Counted from the stretch's first letter, positions 10,716 to 21,678 are shown. The stretch: DNA of 64,000 nucleotides from Cryphonectria parasitica EP155 (GCF_011745365.1 NW_024468910.1:4554068-4618067), one strand, 5' to 3'. Notes: generated by a model from the letters alone, not told the origin. A program made the numbers and translations.

Positions 10716-13472
10716 TCAACCTTCATCGTCGTCCTCAATGTCATCATCGCTGAGGACCAGCTTGTGGACCTGAAGACTGCTGATCATGGAGCCCTCGCTC
10801 TGCTCGCTTCGTGACTTGATCGCTGTGGTCCATCTCTTTCTAGGTGTTTTATCCTCTGTGGATTTGTCTGTAGCCCAGCTCTCTCCGGTAGGGTCAGTGG
10901 CCTCTTCAGCTTCCTCGTCCAATTCTTCATCCACCGGTGCGCCTATGCCCTGGAATGACACTACCTTCTCTAGATCACGGAGTCCCAGTGAATAGAATGA
11001 CGTTCGGCGGTGTCGCATCATTTGTGCCATGTATGGCAGTCGCTCCAGTATCATCTCCTGGCGTGCTGAAGTGCCCAGAGACAGCAGCGGCGCCGCCTCT
11101 TCCCCTGAGTGGTCCGCGGCGGCCTTGGATTGGATCTTAACTGCATACTTTTGTTCGCCGCGATTGCCTACCCAGTCACCGACACTTCCTGCCTTGCTCT
11201 TGCGGAAATTAGAAGCACCATTCGAAACGCTCTGGTCGATGTACTGCGGAGTCGAGGCCGAGGCGTGATCGTCCCTCTTCAGCATCGTGGATGCCCAGAG
11301 ATCCACAAGGCCTTCCAGCTCCTCTTTCATCCTCCAGAGCTTGATGCTCGTTGGGTAAAACATCTTGAATGTATCGCCACCTCTATTGGTCGAGGCGTTC
11401 TTGCGCCTCACCGGGCAAGGCAGGGAAAAGAGCAGCCCACGTACTGCCACTTCGAATGCCATCTCGTCCTGGCGAAGAATGTGACTACCCTGGTCCCTCC
11501 CACTGCCAGAAAAGCCCTTGCCTCCAAAGAAGATGTCCCAGGACGGATTCAGGAGATCGCTTTCGGACAGGTAGTCTATACAGCCGTTAATATAGTCTAT
11601 TGATGAGCCTGCATCAGCGGCACTCGTCCGGTCGCAAGATAGAACGTAGTTTTCGTGTAAAGCTGATATGAAAGTAGAAGTATCCGTGCCGGTCTCGTCG
11701 ATCAGGGCGTCCACCGCGACCTGAGACCGTTTATTCCGACTCATGTGAGTCAGATGTGGCGGTAGGGCTTCTGCTATCGCTTCTTCTGACCCTGGGGCAA
11801 AAGGCTGCTCGTCTCGCTTGTTGTAAACAACTTTACCGACAGCGTGAAATATTCCAAGGCTAGACTCGCGCTGCGAGATCAGCTCGAGGCTCTGCTGCTC
11901 CCCCCTGGTCAGGGCCTGGTCCTTGCTGGCCTTCTTGGTCTTGGTGAATGTGACCTTGGAGCCCCAGTCTGCATCATCATCGCCCTTGAGGCAAAGGAAT
12001 TCAAGTGACGAGACGGCGTTCCTGATGTCTCCTATCTCGCCGAGCCTCTTCAACACCTGTGGCCCAGGGGTCCGTCGCCGTCCAGACACTCTTGCCTCCT
12101 TCTTGACCACAAGCTCGAGAGCCTTGGCCAACAAGGTTGGCGCAATATCGTTGAACTCAATGACACCAGTACCCGGGTGGCGGAGAATCTCAGCCCCCAG
12201 AAGACGGTGCGCTGTGAAGCTGTCTGCAGAGGCCGAAGTTGTGGTCAGAAGCGTCTCGGAGATGATCATCACTACCGGTATGACGGGTTCTGCCGCCGTA
12301 TTCTGGCCGAGAACCGCCAGAGACGGTGTGTTCGTCGCAAGGAACTGCAGCACGGTTCTCCGAAAAGACGTGAGGGCATTTCCAGATCGCAAGAACGTGT
12401 TCGGAAACTCTTCAATCAATATGACCCTTCTGCGATCGTCACCAGGGCCATCTCGGGATGTCTTGTCTGTCTTGTCTGACAGCTGGCCGAAGTCTTCCAC
12501 GTCGAATTCTAGCTGCCCAAACTTACGTCCTCGGCCCACGAACTCTTCAAACTGTGCTGACGAGGAGGACTGTGTCCCTAAAGTCAAGCCAGAAGCACCA
12601 TCAGGATTTCTCCACTCAAGAATTTCGAAGCCCATGTCTCTGGAGAGGAGCCGCATCGTGGTGGTCTTCCCCGTGCCCGCGGAGCCTTTCAGGACCAACA
12701 AACGCTGGCGCATGCGACCGCCCAGGACATCTTCCAGCCACCGCCGCACATCTGCCACCTTTTTTTTGTGGACGACGAGCTCGTCCAGGTTCTCGGGATT
12801 GAATCGCTCAGACCAGGGCCGCTGGTCGATGCCGTCGGCAGACGAGGGGTTCTGTGAAGGTCGCAGGAATCTCTGGTTGGCACTAGTATTCGCTGCAGCC
12901 AAAGCTTGATCCGGCTCCGGGTGATCCCTCGACCTTTTTTGTGCCTTCTTCCCCACCAGACTTGTACCTGAAGCCCTGTGGACGCCTATGTCTTCGTCAT
13001 CGTCTTCGGAAAGCGGGTCGCTGGTTATGTCGAGTGTTTGGGCCTCGGGCTTGTTGCCCGGGCGCCCATGGGACTTTAGCTCTGTCTTGGCCTTCTGGGA
13101 CTGCTTGGAGAAGAGGGTTCTGATGTTGGCAGACTTCCCCTTCTCATCGATGGGCTTTCTGGCTTTTGTCGGACTTTGGCTGGGGCTCTTGGACGGCGGC
13201 GGCGGCCTGAATTGGCTTGAGCGAGTCGACACAGCAGGCGCAGTCTGAGCAGAAGTCGCACGAGATGATCGTGTGGTATTGCGCAAAGCGCTGGGAGACT
13301 TGGGAACAGAGAAGTCGTCATTCTCGGGGCGACCGGACTTGCTCTTAGCATCTGGCGACGAGAAATAGTAGTTCAGGCTGTTCTTCTTCGCCGGAGTCGA
13401 TCTCTCATCCTGATCGTCGTCGTCGTCGTTGACAACATTCCGCTTGCGACGTTTTGCAGGCGGCGGCGCCAT
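10716..13472 (-). CDS. RAD17: DNA-damage checkpoint clamp loader RAD17 (yeast Rad24)
   Basis: Large subunit of the Rad17-RFC2-5 loader that places the 9-1-1 clamp at damaged DNA and activates ATR/Mec1 signalling. Single exon, 918 aa from the ATG at 13472; the frame is open further upstream but family-like sequence only begins here. The N-terminal ~210 residues are basic and Ser/Pro-rich, with a putative nuclear localisation signal (AKRRKRNV). The AAA+ domain begins with the Rad17 signature WSERFNPENLDELVVHKKKV (~220-239), followed by Walker A GSAGTGKTT (~263-271) and Walker B VILIEEFPN. The C-terminus is acidic (SDDDIEDDDEG). Residues ~30-37 (KNSLNYYF) resemble a PCNA-interaction box with Lys in place of Gln. 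The gene sits head-to-head with RAD51, suggesting a shared promoter. The 328-codon open frame on the other strand is a shadow. Confidence 0.92.
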   Translation of the reverse strand: MAPPPAKRRKRNVVNDDDDDQDERSTPAKKNSLNYYFSSPDAKSKSGRPENDDFSVPKSPSALRNTTRSSRATSAQTAPAVSTRSSQFRPPPPSKSPSQSPTKARKPIDEKGKSANIRTLFSKQSQKAKTELKSHGRPGNKPEAQTLDITSDPLSEDDDEDIGVHRASGTSLVGKKAQKRSRDHPEPDQALAAANTSANQRFLRPSQNPSSADGIDQRPWSERFNPENLDELVVHKKKVADVRRWLEDVLGGRMRQRLLVLKGSAGTGKTTTMRLLSRDMGFEILEWRNPDGASGLTLGTQSSSSAQFEEFVGRGRKFGQLEFDVEDFGQLSDKTDKTSRDGPGDDRRRVILIEEFPNTFLRSGNALTSFRRTVLQFLATNTPSLAVLGQNTAAEPVIPVVMIISETLLTTTSASADSFTAHRLLGAEILRHPGTGVIEFNDIAPTLLAKALELVVKKEARVSGRRRTPGPQVLKRLGEIGDIRNAVSSLEFLCLKGDDDADWGSKVTFTKTKKASKDQALTRGEQQSLELISQRESSLGIFHAVGKVVYNKRDEQPFAPGSEEAIAEALPPHLTHMSRNKRSQVAVDALIDETGTDTSTFISALHENYVLSCDRTSAADAGSSIDYINGCIDYLSESDLLNPSWDIFFGGKGFSGSGRDQGSHILRQDEMAFEVAVRGLLFSLPCPVRRKNASTNRGGDTFKMFYPTSIKLWRMKEELEGLVDLWASTMLKRDDHASASTPQYIDQSVSNGASNFRKSKAGSVGDWVGNRGEQKYAVKIQSKAAADHSGEEAAPLLSLGTSARQEMILERLPYMAQMMRHRRTSFYSLGLRDLEKVVSFQGIGAPVDEELDEEAEEATDPTGESWATDKSTEDKTPRKRWTTAIKSRSEQSEGSMISSLQVHKLVLSDDDIEDDDEG

Positions 13473-14051
13473 CTTGAGGTGGACGAGCCGGATCGGGTTG
13501 CTGGCACAGCATTTGTCGGAGAGTGGAGAAGATAACAAGCCTCTGGACGTATCAGTTACATGACATACTCTTGAAATATGTACATAATCTGGAGTAGTGA
13601 GCAGGGCAGATACAGCAGCACAACTACCACAGCCATGGGAGTCCGGCGCTGTGGTCCGTGGTGGAGTTGGAGGGTGTCCACTGGAGCCCATCAGCGCAGC
13701 TAGCAGGGATGACGCAGGCACTGGCCACGCGACTGCGAGAGTACTGTGGTACCTAAGCCTAAGCCCATGGAACCTAGCGGCTCAGGACCCTTGAAGCATG
13801 TGACCTGGCGTTGTTGGGTCGCGGTTGCCTCCCCGAGCGCGTTGCTCACCAAGAGCGCGTCGAGATAGATAGTCAATAACAACTCCATAGATGTCTTCTC
13901 TGCATCCGCCAGCCCAACGATTCTTATCGCCACCGAGCTCCTCAACTTCCCGAGCAAAATTTCAAGCAGTCATTCTTGCCCATTTCTTCTCTTTTGGTTT
14001 TTCTCGCCCTCTCGTCACCACTCAATCACCTGGTTCAAAAAACGCGTGACA
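13473..14051. promoter_or_regulatory. Divergent RAD17-RAD51 promoter region
   Basis: 579 bp between the two start codons is the only sequence available for both promoters. It contains GTAC-rich bits (ggtacctaagcc near 13749), a GCGCGT twice near 13839-13859, and an ACGCGT just before the RAD51 ATG. Shared control of these two repair genes is inference. Confidence 0.55.
14042..14047. promoter_or_regulatory. ACGCGT (MluI/MCB-like) element
   Basis: Perfect ACGCGT 5 nt upstream of the RAD51 ATG. In yeasts this hexamer is the MBF site driving G1/S expression of DNA replication and repair genes. Here it lies so close to the ATG that it may be within the transcribed leader, so function is uncertain. 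Confidence 0.35.
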
Positions 14052-15293
14052 ATGACCCAGACGGAGGAGTACGACGAGCCTCAAAATGGCGATGAGAGCA
14101 TGACAGGACCTGGTGCACCGACACCGCTGCAGGCTCTTGAGGTGAGTACTTGATCATACCCCTCTTTCTCTGTGTCTACCTTGTGTCTTCTGAGTAACTG
14201 ACCTGCCCCGATTGATATAGGGCGTGGCTGGTCTCACCAAGCGCGACATCCAGCTGATTGTCGATGGCGGCTTCAACACTGTCGAGTCTGTTGCCTACAC
14301 TCCACGCAGGGTCCTTGAGCAGATCAAGGGCATCTCGGAGCAGAAGGCTGGAAAGTTTTTAGCTGAAGGTACAGGTGGCCCCTTCCCCCCACCACTTCCT
14401 CCCAAACTCCCCCTCCCCGCGGCTTGCCTCGCCCTCCGCCTTCGCTCGCTAGCTCATACTATTGTGTCTACCTAGCCTCCAAGCTCGTTCCCATGGGCTT
14501 CACCACAGCCACCGAGATGCACCAGCGCCGCAGCGAGTTAATTTCTATCAGCACGGGCTCCAAGAACCTCGACACTCTGCTCGCCGGCGGTATCGAAACT
14601 GGCAGCGTCACTGAAATCTTTGGAGAGTTCCGCACCGGCAAGTCCCAAATTTGCCATACACTTGCCGTAACCTGCCAGCTTCCCTTCGACATGGGTGGCG
14701 GCGAGGGCAAGTGCCTATACATCGACACCGAGGGCACGTTCCGGCCCGTCCGTCTGCTGTCCGTCGCCAACCGCTTCGGGCTTTCTGGCGAGGAAGTTCT
14801 CGATAATGTGGCCTATGCGCGGGCCTACAATTCGGATCACCAGCTGCAGCTCCTCAATCAGGCCGCCGCCATGATGTGTGAGACCCGATTCTCCCTACTC
14901 GTTGTTGACTCCGCCACCGCGCTTTACCGGACAGATTTTCTGGGCCGGGGGGAGCTCAGCAACCGGCAAACCCACCTCGCCAAGTTTATGCGCACCCTAC
15001 AGCGACTCGCCGACGAGTTTGGCATTGCTGTGGTCATCACCAACCAGGTGGTCGCTCAGGTCGATGGTGGACCCTCCACCATGTTCAATCCCGACCCGAA
15101 GAAGCCTATCGGAGGCAACATCATTGCTCACGCCTCGACTACCCGTATCAGTCTAAAAAAGGGTCGCGGCGAGACCAGAATTGCCAAAATTTACGACTCC
15201 CCTTGTCTGCCCGAAAGTGACTGCCTATTCGCCATCAGCGAGGAGGGAATATGCGACCCTTCGCCGAAGGACGTTGAGAAGATGAGCAACTAG
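14052..15293 (+). CDS. RAD51: DNA recombinase RAD51 (Neurospora mei-3 / Aspergillus uvsC ortholog)
   Basis: RecA-family recombinase that forms the nucleoprotein filament for homologous recombination. Exons are 14052-14141, 14221-14368 and 14476-15293 (introns of 79 and 107 nt), about 351 aa. The N-terminal helix-hairpin-helix domain contains [18 protein letters not shown] and [15 protein letters not shown]. The core follows with [13 protein letters not shown], Walker [10 protein letters not shown], the ATP-cap region DTEGTFRP and Walker [13 protein letters not shown]. Loop L2 contains [14 protein letters not shown], and the C-terminus reads [13 protein letters not shown]. Sequence and length match Rad51 rather than the meiotic paralog Dmc1. 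The acidic, Gln-containing N-terminal tail (30 codons in exon 1) is usual. Head-to-head with RAD17. Confidence 0.97.
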
Positions 15294-16526
15294 CCCCCTC
15301 ACAAGAGGAAGAGGGGTGTGGGGAAAGCTGGAGAAACATGGGGATGGATTGTGCGCTGTATCTGGCTGATCATCTCTTTTTGGGACCTGTTCTGTCAGTG
15401 GAGATCCCGACGGTACGAGAAACACGCATTGCATGCTGGGTTGTAATTCTTCAGTCCAAAATCTGCTTGGAGCTTATTTTTTTTTCTTGTTGTCTTTTCT
15501 GCTGGCACGGTAGCTAGGCGTTATTGAGTTTTTGCTTTGCTGCTGTTCTCGCAGTCATACAGTGTTAACACAGATACAGCAAATAGAGGCGCAGAGAGCG
15601 CGCCCGCTTACACGCAGGAGTGCTAAGTGCTGTTCACCGTCACCCCTAGTGTAGCGAAAAGTCTGACAAGGAGATCTCAGCTTGACAAGTAGCAACAGCC
15701 TGAATTGGTCCCGTAGCTCACCGAACCCACATCGTGGCGACTGAGAAGCTTTGCGAGATACATGACTTCCTATGAACTGGACCAAAGTCGCTGTTTAGAG
15801 TTGGGGCAGTGGAATAGATAGATTTCTTTTCCTCTTTTCCGTTTCCTTTCCCTCCATTATCATTTACCCCCTCCACCCTGGAGAAACAACACACCATGGT
15901 CAATCACTGGAAGCCGGCGCTCTCTAGCTCGAGACGCAGGGGCACCACTTCTGGCCGGCTCAAAATAGCAGCTTCATAGGTCCGAGACTTCAGGGGTGGG
16001 ACAGAGGTCCCTTCTCTTTTTGGGATTGTAGACTTTTTTTTCATCGTTTTTATGGCTGTTTTATGTCTGTAAAATGCTAGCAGTCGACGTCAACAAAAAG
16101 GAAGAAGAAAAGGGGGGAGGGGAAAGTCCAAAAGCCCTCCTGCTGCTAAGCCATGTTCCATGTGGTGCTCAAACTCTTGTTCCGGTCAAATGAATGCCAA
16201 ATGCATACAATAACGCCTGTGACCATATGAGAATACGTATGAAGATGCTGCGAAACGCTCCTCCGGAAATCAAATCGTTTGCCACAGGAAATCAGTAAGA
16301 AGAAGAAAATCCTATGCTTGATGCTATGATGGCTGTCAGGTAGTCAGTCAGTAGGCAGGCCGAGCTCGGGCTGCCGTATTTCTTGACATGCAGCGCAGCT
16401 CCTCGCCTGCCTTGTTCTTTCACGAGCGGAAGCTGAACCCCCCTGGAAATCACATGCTTAGGTAGAAGCACTAAGCAACGAAAACTATATCCCGCTCATG
16501 TCGCCATTGCTCCGAGCGAGCCGTGC
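15294..16526. other. Convergent intergenic region RAD51 / RING gene
   Basis: 1.2 kb of 3' flanks with T-rich stretches near 15477-15487 and 16034-16041 and a purine-rich stretch near 16096-16128. No gene seen. Confidence 0.55.
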
Positions 16527-18605
16527 CTAATTCGGAGGAGGTCGAGATGCTGTGTAGGAATCGGGCTGAAAGCTGATCTCACGGGGGAGCTGATTCATAA
16601 AATCGGGGAATCCTGGTAATTGCGAGGACGGGGGTGACATGTGCACAGAGGCATACGTCGATTCCGGGCCAGGAGGCGCGGCAGGTCCCATACCGCTGTA
16701 CCCATGCACATATGGTCCGCCATAATAATCCCCGTTGGGCAACAGTGGCGGCATGTGATAATTCTGGGTCGCGGGGACTTGGTGTAGGAATGGGGGCGTG
16801 GAGTTGTTGGACGTTGACATGGCAGTCGGCGGCGGCAAGGGGGAAAAGTTGGACGGATGGCTTGGTGGTGCCGACGGCTGCTGAGCACCGCTGGTAGGCA
16901 TGTGGAGCATATAAGGCGGCGAGGGCGCTACCTGGTGTGTCAAGAAGGGCTGCGGTGCTTGCCACACGGGGGCCGGCCTATAACCCGGCAACGGAATGGG
17001 TGGTGGGCTCTCGGGCCGGACCACGCTGGAGGGATGAGGACTGAGCGTGTTCCCAACAGTATTGTGAGGCGGCTCAAAGGATGTGGTTCGAGACGGGTGA
17101 AAGGTTTCATGGCGAGGTCGTATCCTCCGCTCCACGTCGTTTGCATCCGGAAAAGGAACCCCCCTCCGCTCTCCTCTCGTCGCGCTTTCTCGGTTGGCGG
17201 CCTCGTGGTCGCGTTGTCGACGCCAGGCAACAAAAGCCCTCTCTGAGGCGGAGCCTGGCCCGACAGAGTGATGGTGGGTCAGTGCTATCAGCCTGCGGAG
17301 GGTCGACGGCTGGGCCAATAAGTCCGGGTCGCCGCGAGCAGCCTCGACCATCCTCCGGATCAGGGTCTCGCTTGGTCTGGCCAACTCCGAGTCCAGCTTG
17401 TCCCGGCAGTACGGACAGCTGAAGGAGTCCTCCAACCACTTCAGAATGCACTTGTTCCCAAAGACGTGCTTGCACTTGGGCAGCTGCAGAGGGATCTCCA
17501 CCGTGCCCTCAGGGCTGGCGACGCCGAAGTCGTTATAGCAGATCACGCAAGCTTTGCAAGAAACAGGCGAGGTTAGCAACCCGACCACGTCTTATCAACA
17601 TGACACGCACACGATGGAGCGATCGGAACACATACTCTTCTCATTGTCCGGCAGACTGTCCATGTCCACCTCCTTCAGAGACTGGATGGCCTTTTTGGAC
17701 GCCACCCTCTTGTTGCTCATCTGACCTCGTAGGATCTGCGACTGGCGATTGCTGTGCAAGTGATTCATCATGGTCACGGTTCGCGAGACTGCAGCACCAG
17801 TGTCGCTGTCATCGTCCGGGCTGGAGCTGAGCGAGGCGGCGGTGGGGGCGGCAGCAACACTGGCAAAATCATCACCGCTGGTGCGAGCAGACCCGCCAAG
17901 CAACCCTCCGTGAACGGCAGCCCTGTTAGGCTGGTATGATGAGGGCCTCTGCCCGGTGCGAGGTTCGGAGGGCGCAGGCAGCCTGCCCCTGGCAAAGGGT
18001 TGTGTGGGCGAGTCTGACAGACGTCCCCAGCCAGGCGTCTCGCCATTTGACAGAGGGCTGAGGGTTGCGGGAGGGCTGAGGGACGGACTATTCGAAGAAG
18101 CTGGGGGAGCCTGCCCATGTTGTGCGGGGGGAGATTGCCTCGTGTGCGCTGGTGTCGGGTCTGAAGAGGGAGGAGAAGGAGGCCCCTGTGCCCGAGCAGC
18201 ATGGGGAGGGACAGAGCCCTGGCCGGATAGCGGGGGAAAGGCAGGGTAGTATGCAACTGCTGTCGTTGGCGGCGGGTGGAAGACGGCTTCTTCTTGGTGA
18301 CTCGACTCGGCAGGTCTAGACGGCGGCGGCTCCCCGCCACGGTCTGTTGTCCAGTAAAAAGCCCTCTGTTGTGGTAAAACGTAGCCGGGCTGGTTTTCGG
18401 GGTTGAAGCCGGCAGGGACATGCTGGTGAGGGTTCCAAGGCCGGTGGTAGTCGGGCCAATCCTGTCGGGCGACGGCCCAGTTCCCGATCGCGGGACAACG
18501 GCTCCTCGCCGAGCGCAGAGGGTCAGGCCAAAGTGGACTGATGTGCGGCTGATAATTCTGTGACCCATGTGCGTATCCAAACCCCGTCGACGCACCAGCG
18601 TCCAT
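16527..18605 (-). CDS. Proline-rich RING-type zinc-finger protein, putative E3 ubiquitin ligase
   Basis: Coding exons are 18605-17636 and 17551-16527 (84-nt intron in phase 1, ending just before the RING), about 664 aa. Residues ~1-320 are disordered and rich in Pro, Ser, Gln and His. The RING begins at CVICYNDF (~326), continues through CKHVFGNKC and ends at CPYC. The position usually occupied by the fifth ligand (His, Cys or Asn) is Gly. The C-terminal ~250 residues are again Pro-rich with aromatic spacers. The presumed role is ubiquitin transfer; substrate and location are unknown. Start: the frame stays open upstream only through non-ATG codons, and a strong acceptor (pyrimidine tract plus cag) sits at 18729-18727, so 18605 is the first ATG downstream of a likely 5'-UTR intron. 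The 5' flank is exceptionally long. Confidence 0.78.
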
Positions 18606-18726
18606 CTTTTCCCCAGGCAAGCCGAAATGGCAGTATTTTGTTGGTGAGAACTTGTGACCCGAGCGTAAGGCTGGTAATGCAGGAGGAACCAGACCCAAGT
18701 TCCCCAGGGAACGGAACCTCGGCGTG

Positions 18727-19041
18727 CTGGAAAAGAAAGAGGAAGGTTAAAAAACGAAAAATAAAAGGAACCACGTCCTCAAATAGGTTCCACGGTGATC
18801 TCTTTTCTAGGAAATTTTAAGGGACAGCAGGTGCAGGCACTGAGAGTTCTTGAGTCGACAATGACCGAGGTGGGCAGACGTGTTCGTCGAGCAGTGGGCC
18901 TATCGGTCTCGGCAATGGCTGGGTTTGGCCCTGGTGCGTTTGCTGGCATATTTTATCAGCCTGATAATTCACTCTAGGCATTTTCAGGCGTACAGACTGA
19001 TGCATTAGTTTGTGAACGGGAGGAAGAAGGGGAATACTCAC
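18727..19041 (-). other. Candidate 5'-UTR intron of the RING gene
   Basis: On the minus strand a consensus donor GTGAGT starts at 19041, and a strong acceptor ends at 18727 (branch-like ttaac, then an about 18-nt pyrimidine-rich tract and cag). Two other GTAAGT donors on the same strand begin at 19251 and 19453 and could be alternatives. Needs transcript data. Confidence 0.4.
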
Positions 19042-20690
19042 AGCATCGAAGGCGATAAGTGACGATGGGCAATGGGAAGTGGGGGAGGGAAGGGGGAGGA
19101 GGAGAAGAAGGAAGGAAGGACAGGAAAAAAGAGAAGAAGAAGAGGGGAAGATGAAGTCAGGCAGGGAGAGCAAGGGACGGAGGCAGGTGGCGCTGTGTCA
19201 GTGTATGTGGAAGTCATGTGGATGTGGAAAAGAGACGAGGAGGCTACTTACGGAGTACAGCTACATTATCGAAGTACAAGTCAAGCCGAGGAGAGGGTCT
19301 GAATGGAGACGGGGCGGGCGGGCGGACGGGAAGGGTCAAAAGCGACAAGTAGCAAAGGCTGAAAGAAGAGGCAGACAAGAGACAACCAGCAAGCAGACAG
19401 ACAGCCTAACTGACTGACTGACTTGTGAGGCGTGATTATGTGAAGCGACTTACATGGGGGGAGGGGGAGGAGGTTAGAAGGCCCAGAGGAGGGGCCAACC
19501 AAGGTTATGCCCGTTCGCTGTTGCACTTTCCAGAGAGCGTCTCTTGGATCCCTGCGTTCAGGTGAGCTGTGCTGCTGTGCTGGACGGATACTGGATGCGA
19601 TGTGATGCCGTGCCGCGCTGTGCCGGGTGGGTGGGTGTGTGTGTGTTAGTCAGTTGGCTCTGGGACACCTGCCCTTGCTCTTCTTCCCCTTCCGTTCGCT
19701 TCCCTTGACTCCCCTTGGCTTCTCAACTCCCAGGGGCGGGGGTGTGAGAGCGACAATGAGTAGCGCGCGCACTGGCTGCAGCCAGCCCCCTGTCCTGCGT
19801 CCTGCGTGCCCAACGGTGCAATACAATAAAGTTGGTGCGTTGGTACCTCTTGCTAAAATACAATACAGCAAACGCCCAAGCAGAGTGCTATTCTGCAGTG
19901 GTTTGCGATGCGAGTGGATTAACCATAGGATATGATAGGATACGATAACGGGGGGGGGGGTTCGCAGGGGGGAGATGAGGGAGGGATTTGGTCAAGACGA
20001 CAAGGATGGGAAGTCCACACGACAATTTGATGATGATTATTGATGATGACGATGATTATGAATACCGCAGGGCGGACTTTGGGACTTTGGGGACTCGACG
20101 GTCCAGGCTTAAGGTGGTAGGCTCTTGTTCGTGTCCGTTCCAGATCCGTATCATCCAGCCCATGGATGGTGCTCCTGCTGGGGTACCTGGCCTACTGGCT
20201 CTCGCTCGCTGCTGGCTGGGGTGGAAGGGAGGGGGTCACTGGGACCAGAGCTGTCAATGCACGCACACTCAATCAATCACTTTAACACTGCAGCAGGTGA
20301 TGAAGGGCGCCTGGCCTGTCTGGCGTTAGAGTGAGAAAGTTGGTGTGGTTTTTCTGTTGGAGGGGAGGGACAGACAAATTGAATCAGTAGCTTTGAGGTT
20401 AGCTCTAGTGAGCTTGCCTGTCGCTGCTTCTTTGCTTTGCTTGCTTGGCGGACACCTGCCCACTACCAAAGTACGTACTTGGCAGGCTGTAGTTCCTTGA
20501 CGCTCTTCTTGGTGCGTACCAGCTCAAGGGTTACTCCACCGGCTAGCGCGTCTCGAGGCCGGGCAGGTATCATTCAGGGAGGGTATTGAGACGAGAATGC
20601 GCTGCGATGCGATGTGATGCAATCATGAGCGGGATAATCACCTCGACAGCCAGGTGTCGTTGCATCCATCATTCATGGGGCCCGTTGTCC

Positions 20691-20734
20691 CAGGTCAGGT
20701 CAGGTCAGGTCAGGTCAGGTCAGGTCAGGTCAGG
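20691..20734. repeat. CAGGT pentanucleotide tandem array
   Basis: Eight perfect CAGGT units followed by a partial CAGG. No spacers, so this is a simple tandem array. Confidence 0.95.
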
Positions 20735-21163
20735 ATCTGCTGTGAGGAAGGGACCTGCATGGCAGTACCCAGCTGGCACCTGCTTGCTCTCTTCTATTAG
20801 GCATTGCTGCACCCAGTGTAGGCGCTGTAGTAGCCTGTCGTTCGCATCCAATAGTGGGCCCGCTTCACTGGCTGGGTTCGCTCGGATCTTGGTCCCAGTC
20901 GTGGCGTCCCTCCCGCCCTGAAATGGTAATTCCTTTGTTTTTTGAGCGGGCCATTTTTGGCTGAGACAGGTAAAATACCTACCACAGCACCTGAGTAATG
21001 GTAGTCGTAAAGGTACCTAGGCATGCTACGCAACTGGGGTCCCAGAAAATCAATTAAAATCCCTGCCTTATCTCGACACCCACTCCTCCACAAGTCCACA
21101 AAGCCGACTCTGCATCCACTCTTCCTCGGCTGCCGTCCACCCTCCCTGCTATCTCTATGGTTG

Positions 21164-21181
21164 TACTATGGTACCATAGTA
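21164..21181. repeat. Perfect 18-bp palindrome centred on GGTACC
   Basis: The sequence tactatggtaccatagta equals its own reverse complement. Similar GTAC/TACTATGG fragments recur in other intergenic regions of the window. Confidence 0.9.
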
Positions 21182-21655
21182 TGGGCTCGAGACAGGTGAA
21201 GAGTGCTAGTAAAAAAGGGCAAACCGATCATGGCGCTGGCAGGCTGAAGAACTGCCCCTCCTCTCCAGGTTTGTATGTCTTGCTTGGTCTTGCCTTGTAC
21301 ATACAGGACGGTCATTATGACGCCCAAAGCTTCTCTACCCTCTCTTTCCCACCTGGATCAGAACGGGCACCGACAGCCAGAGTGAACCAGAGCCAAGGAT
21401 AAAACCCTTCTCCAAGGACGAACTTGTTACCCGGGTGGGGAGAGAGTCATCTCACGCGACCCGGAAAGGGGAAGGGAAAAAAAAAAACCAGACGAGGCTG
21501 ACTTGTCAGAGTCTACAACCTGTTGTCTCACTCAACGGGTGCGTCCGCTGTCGGTTTCCGCCTACCCCCCCCCCGGGTTCTTTTTATGCAGCCCCCGTTC
21601 CTTATTATCGGCGGAAGGGCTCAGTCCTTATTCACTTCGCGTCCTCGCCTCATCT

Positions 21656-21678
21656 TACCTCACCTCACCTCACCTCGA
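21656..21678. repeat. CTCAC pentanucleotide repeat
   Basis: About four consecutive CCTCA units in a pyrimidine-rich stretch. Confidence 0.75.

Noticed and set aside
11923..12909. 328-codon plus-strand frame
   Set aside because: Antisense shadow of the RAD17 AAA+ domain, which is strongly conserved on the minus strand.
18606..18698. Upstream extension of the RING protein to 18698
   Set aside because: It begins at TTG rather than ATG and reads through a likely 5'-UTR exon; the first ATG is 18605.
20691..20734. Tandem array considered as a CRISPR-like array
   Set aside because: Five-base units without spacers in a eukaryotic genome; a simple repeat.
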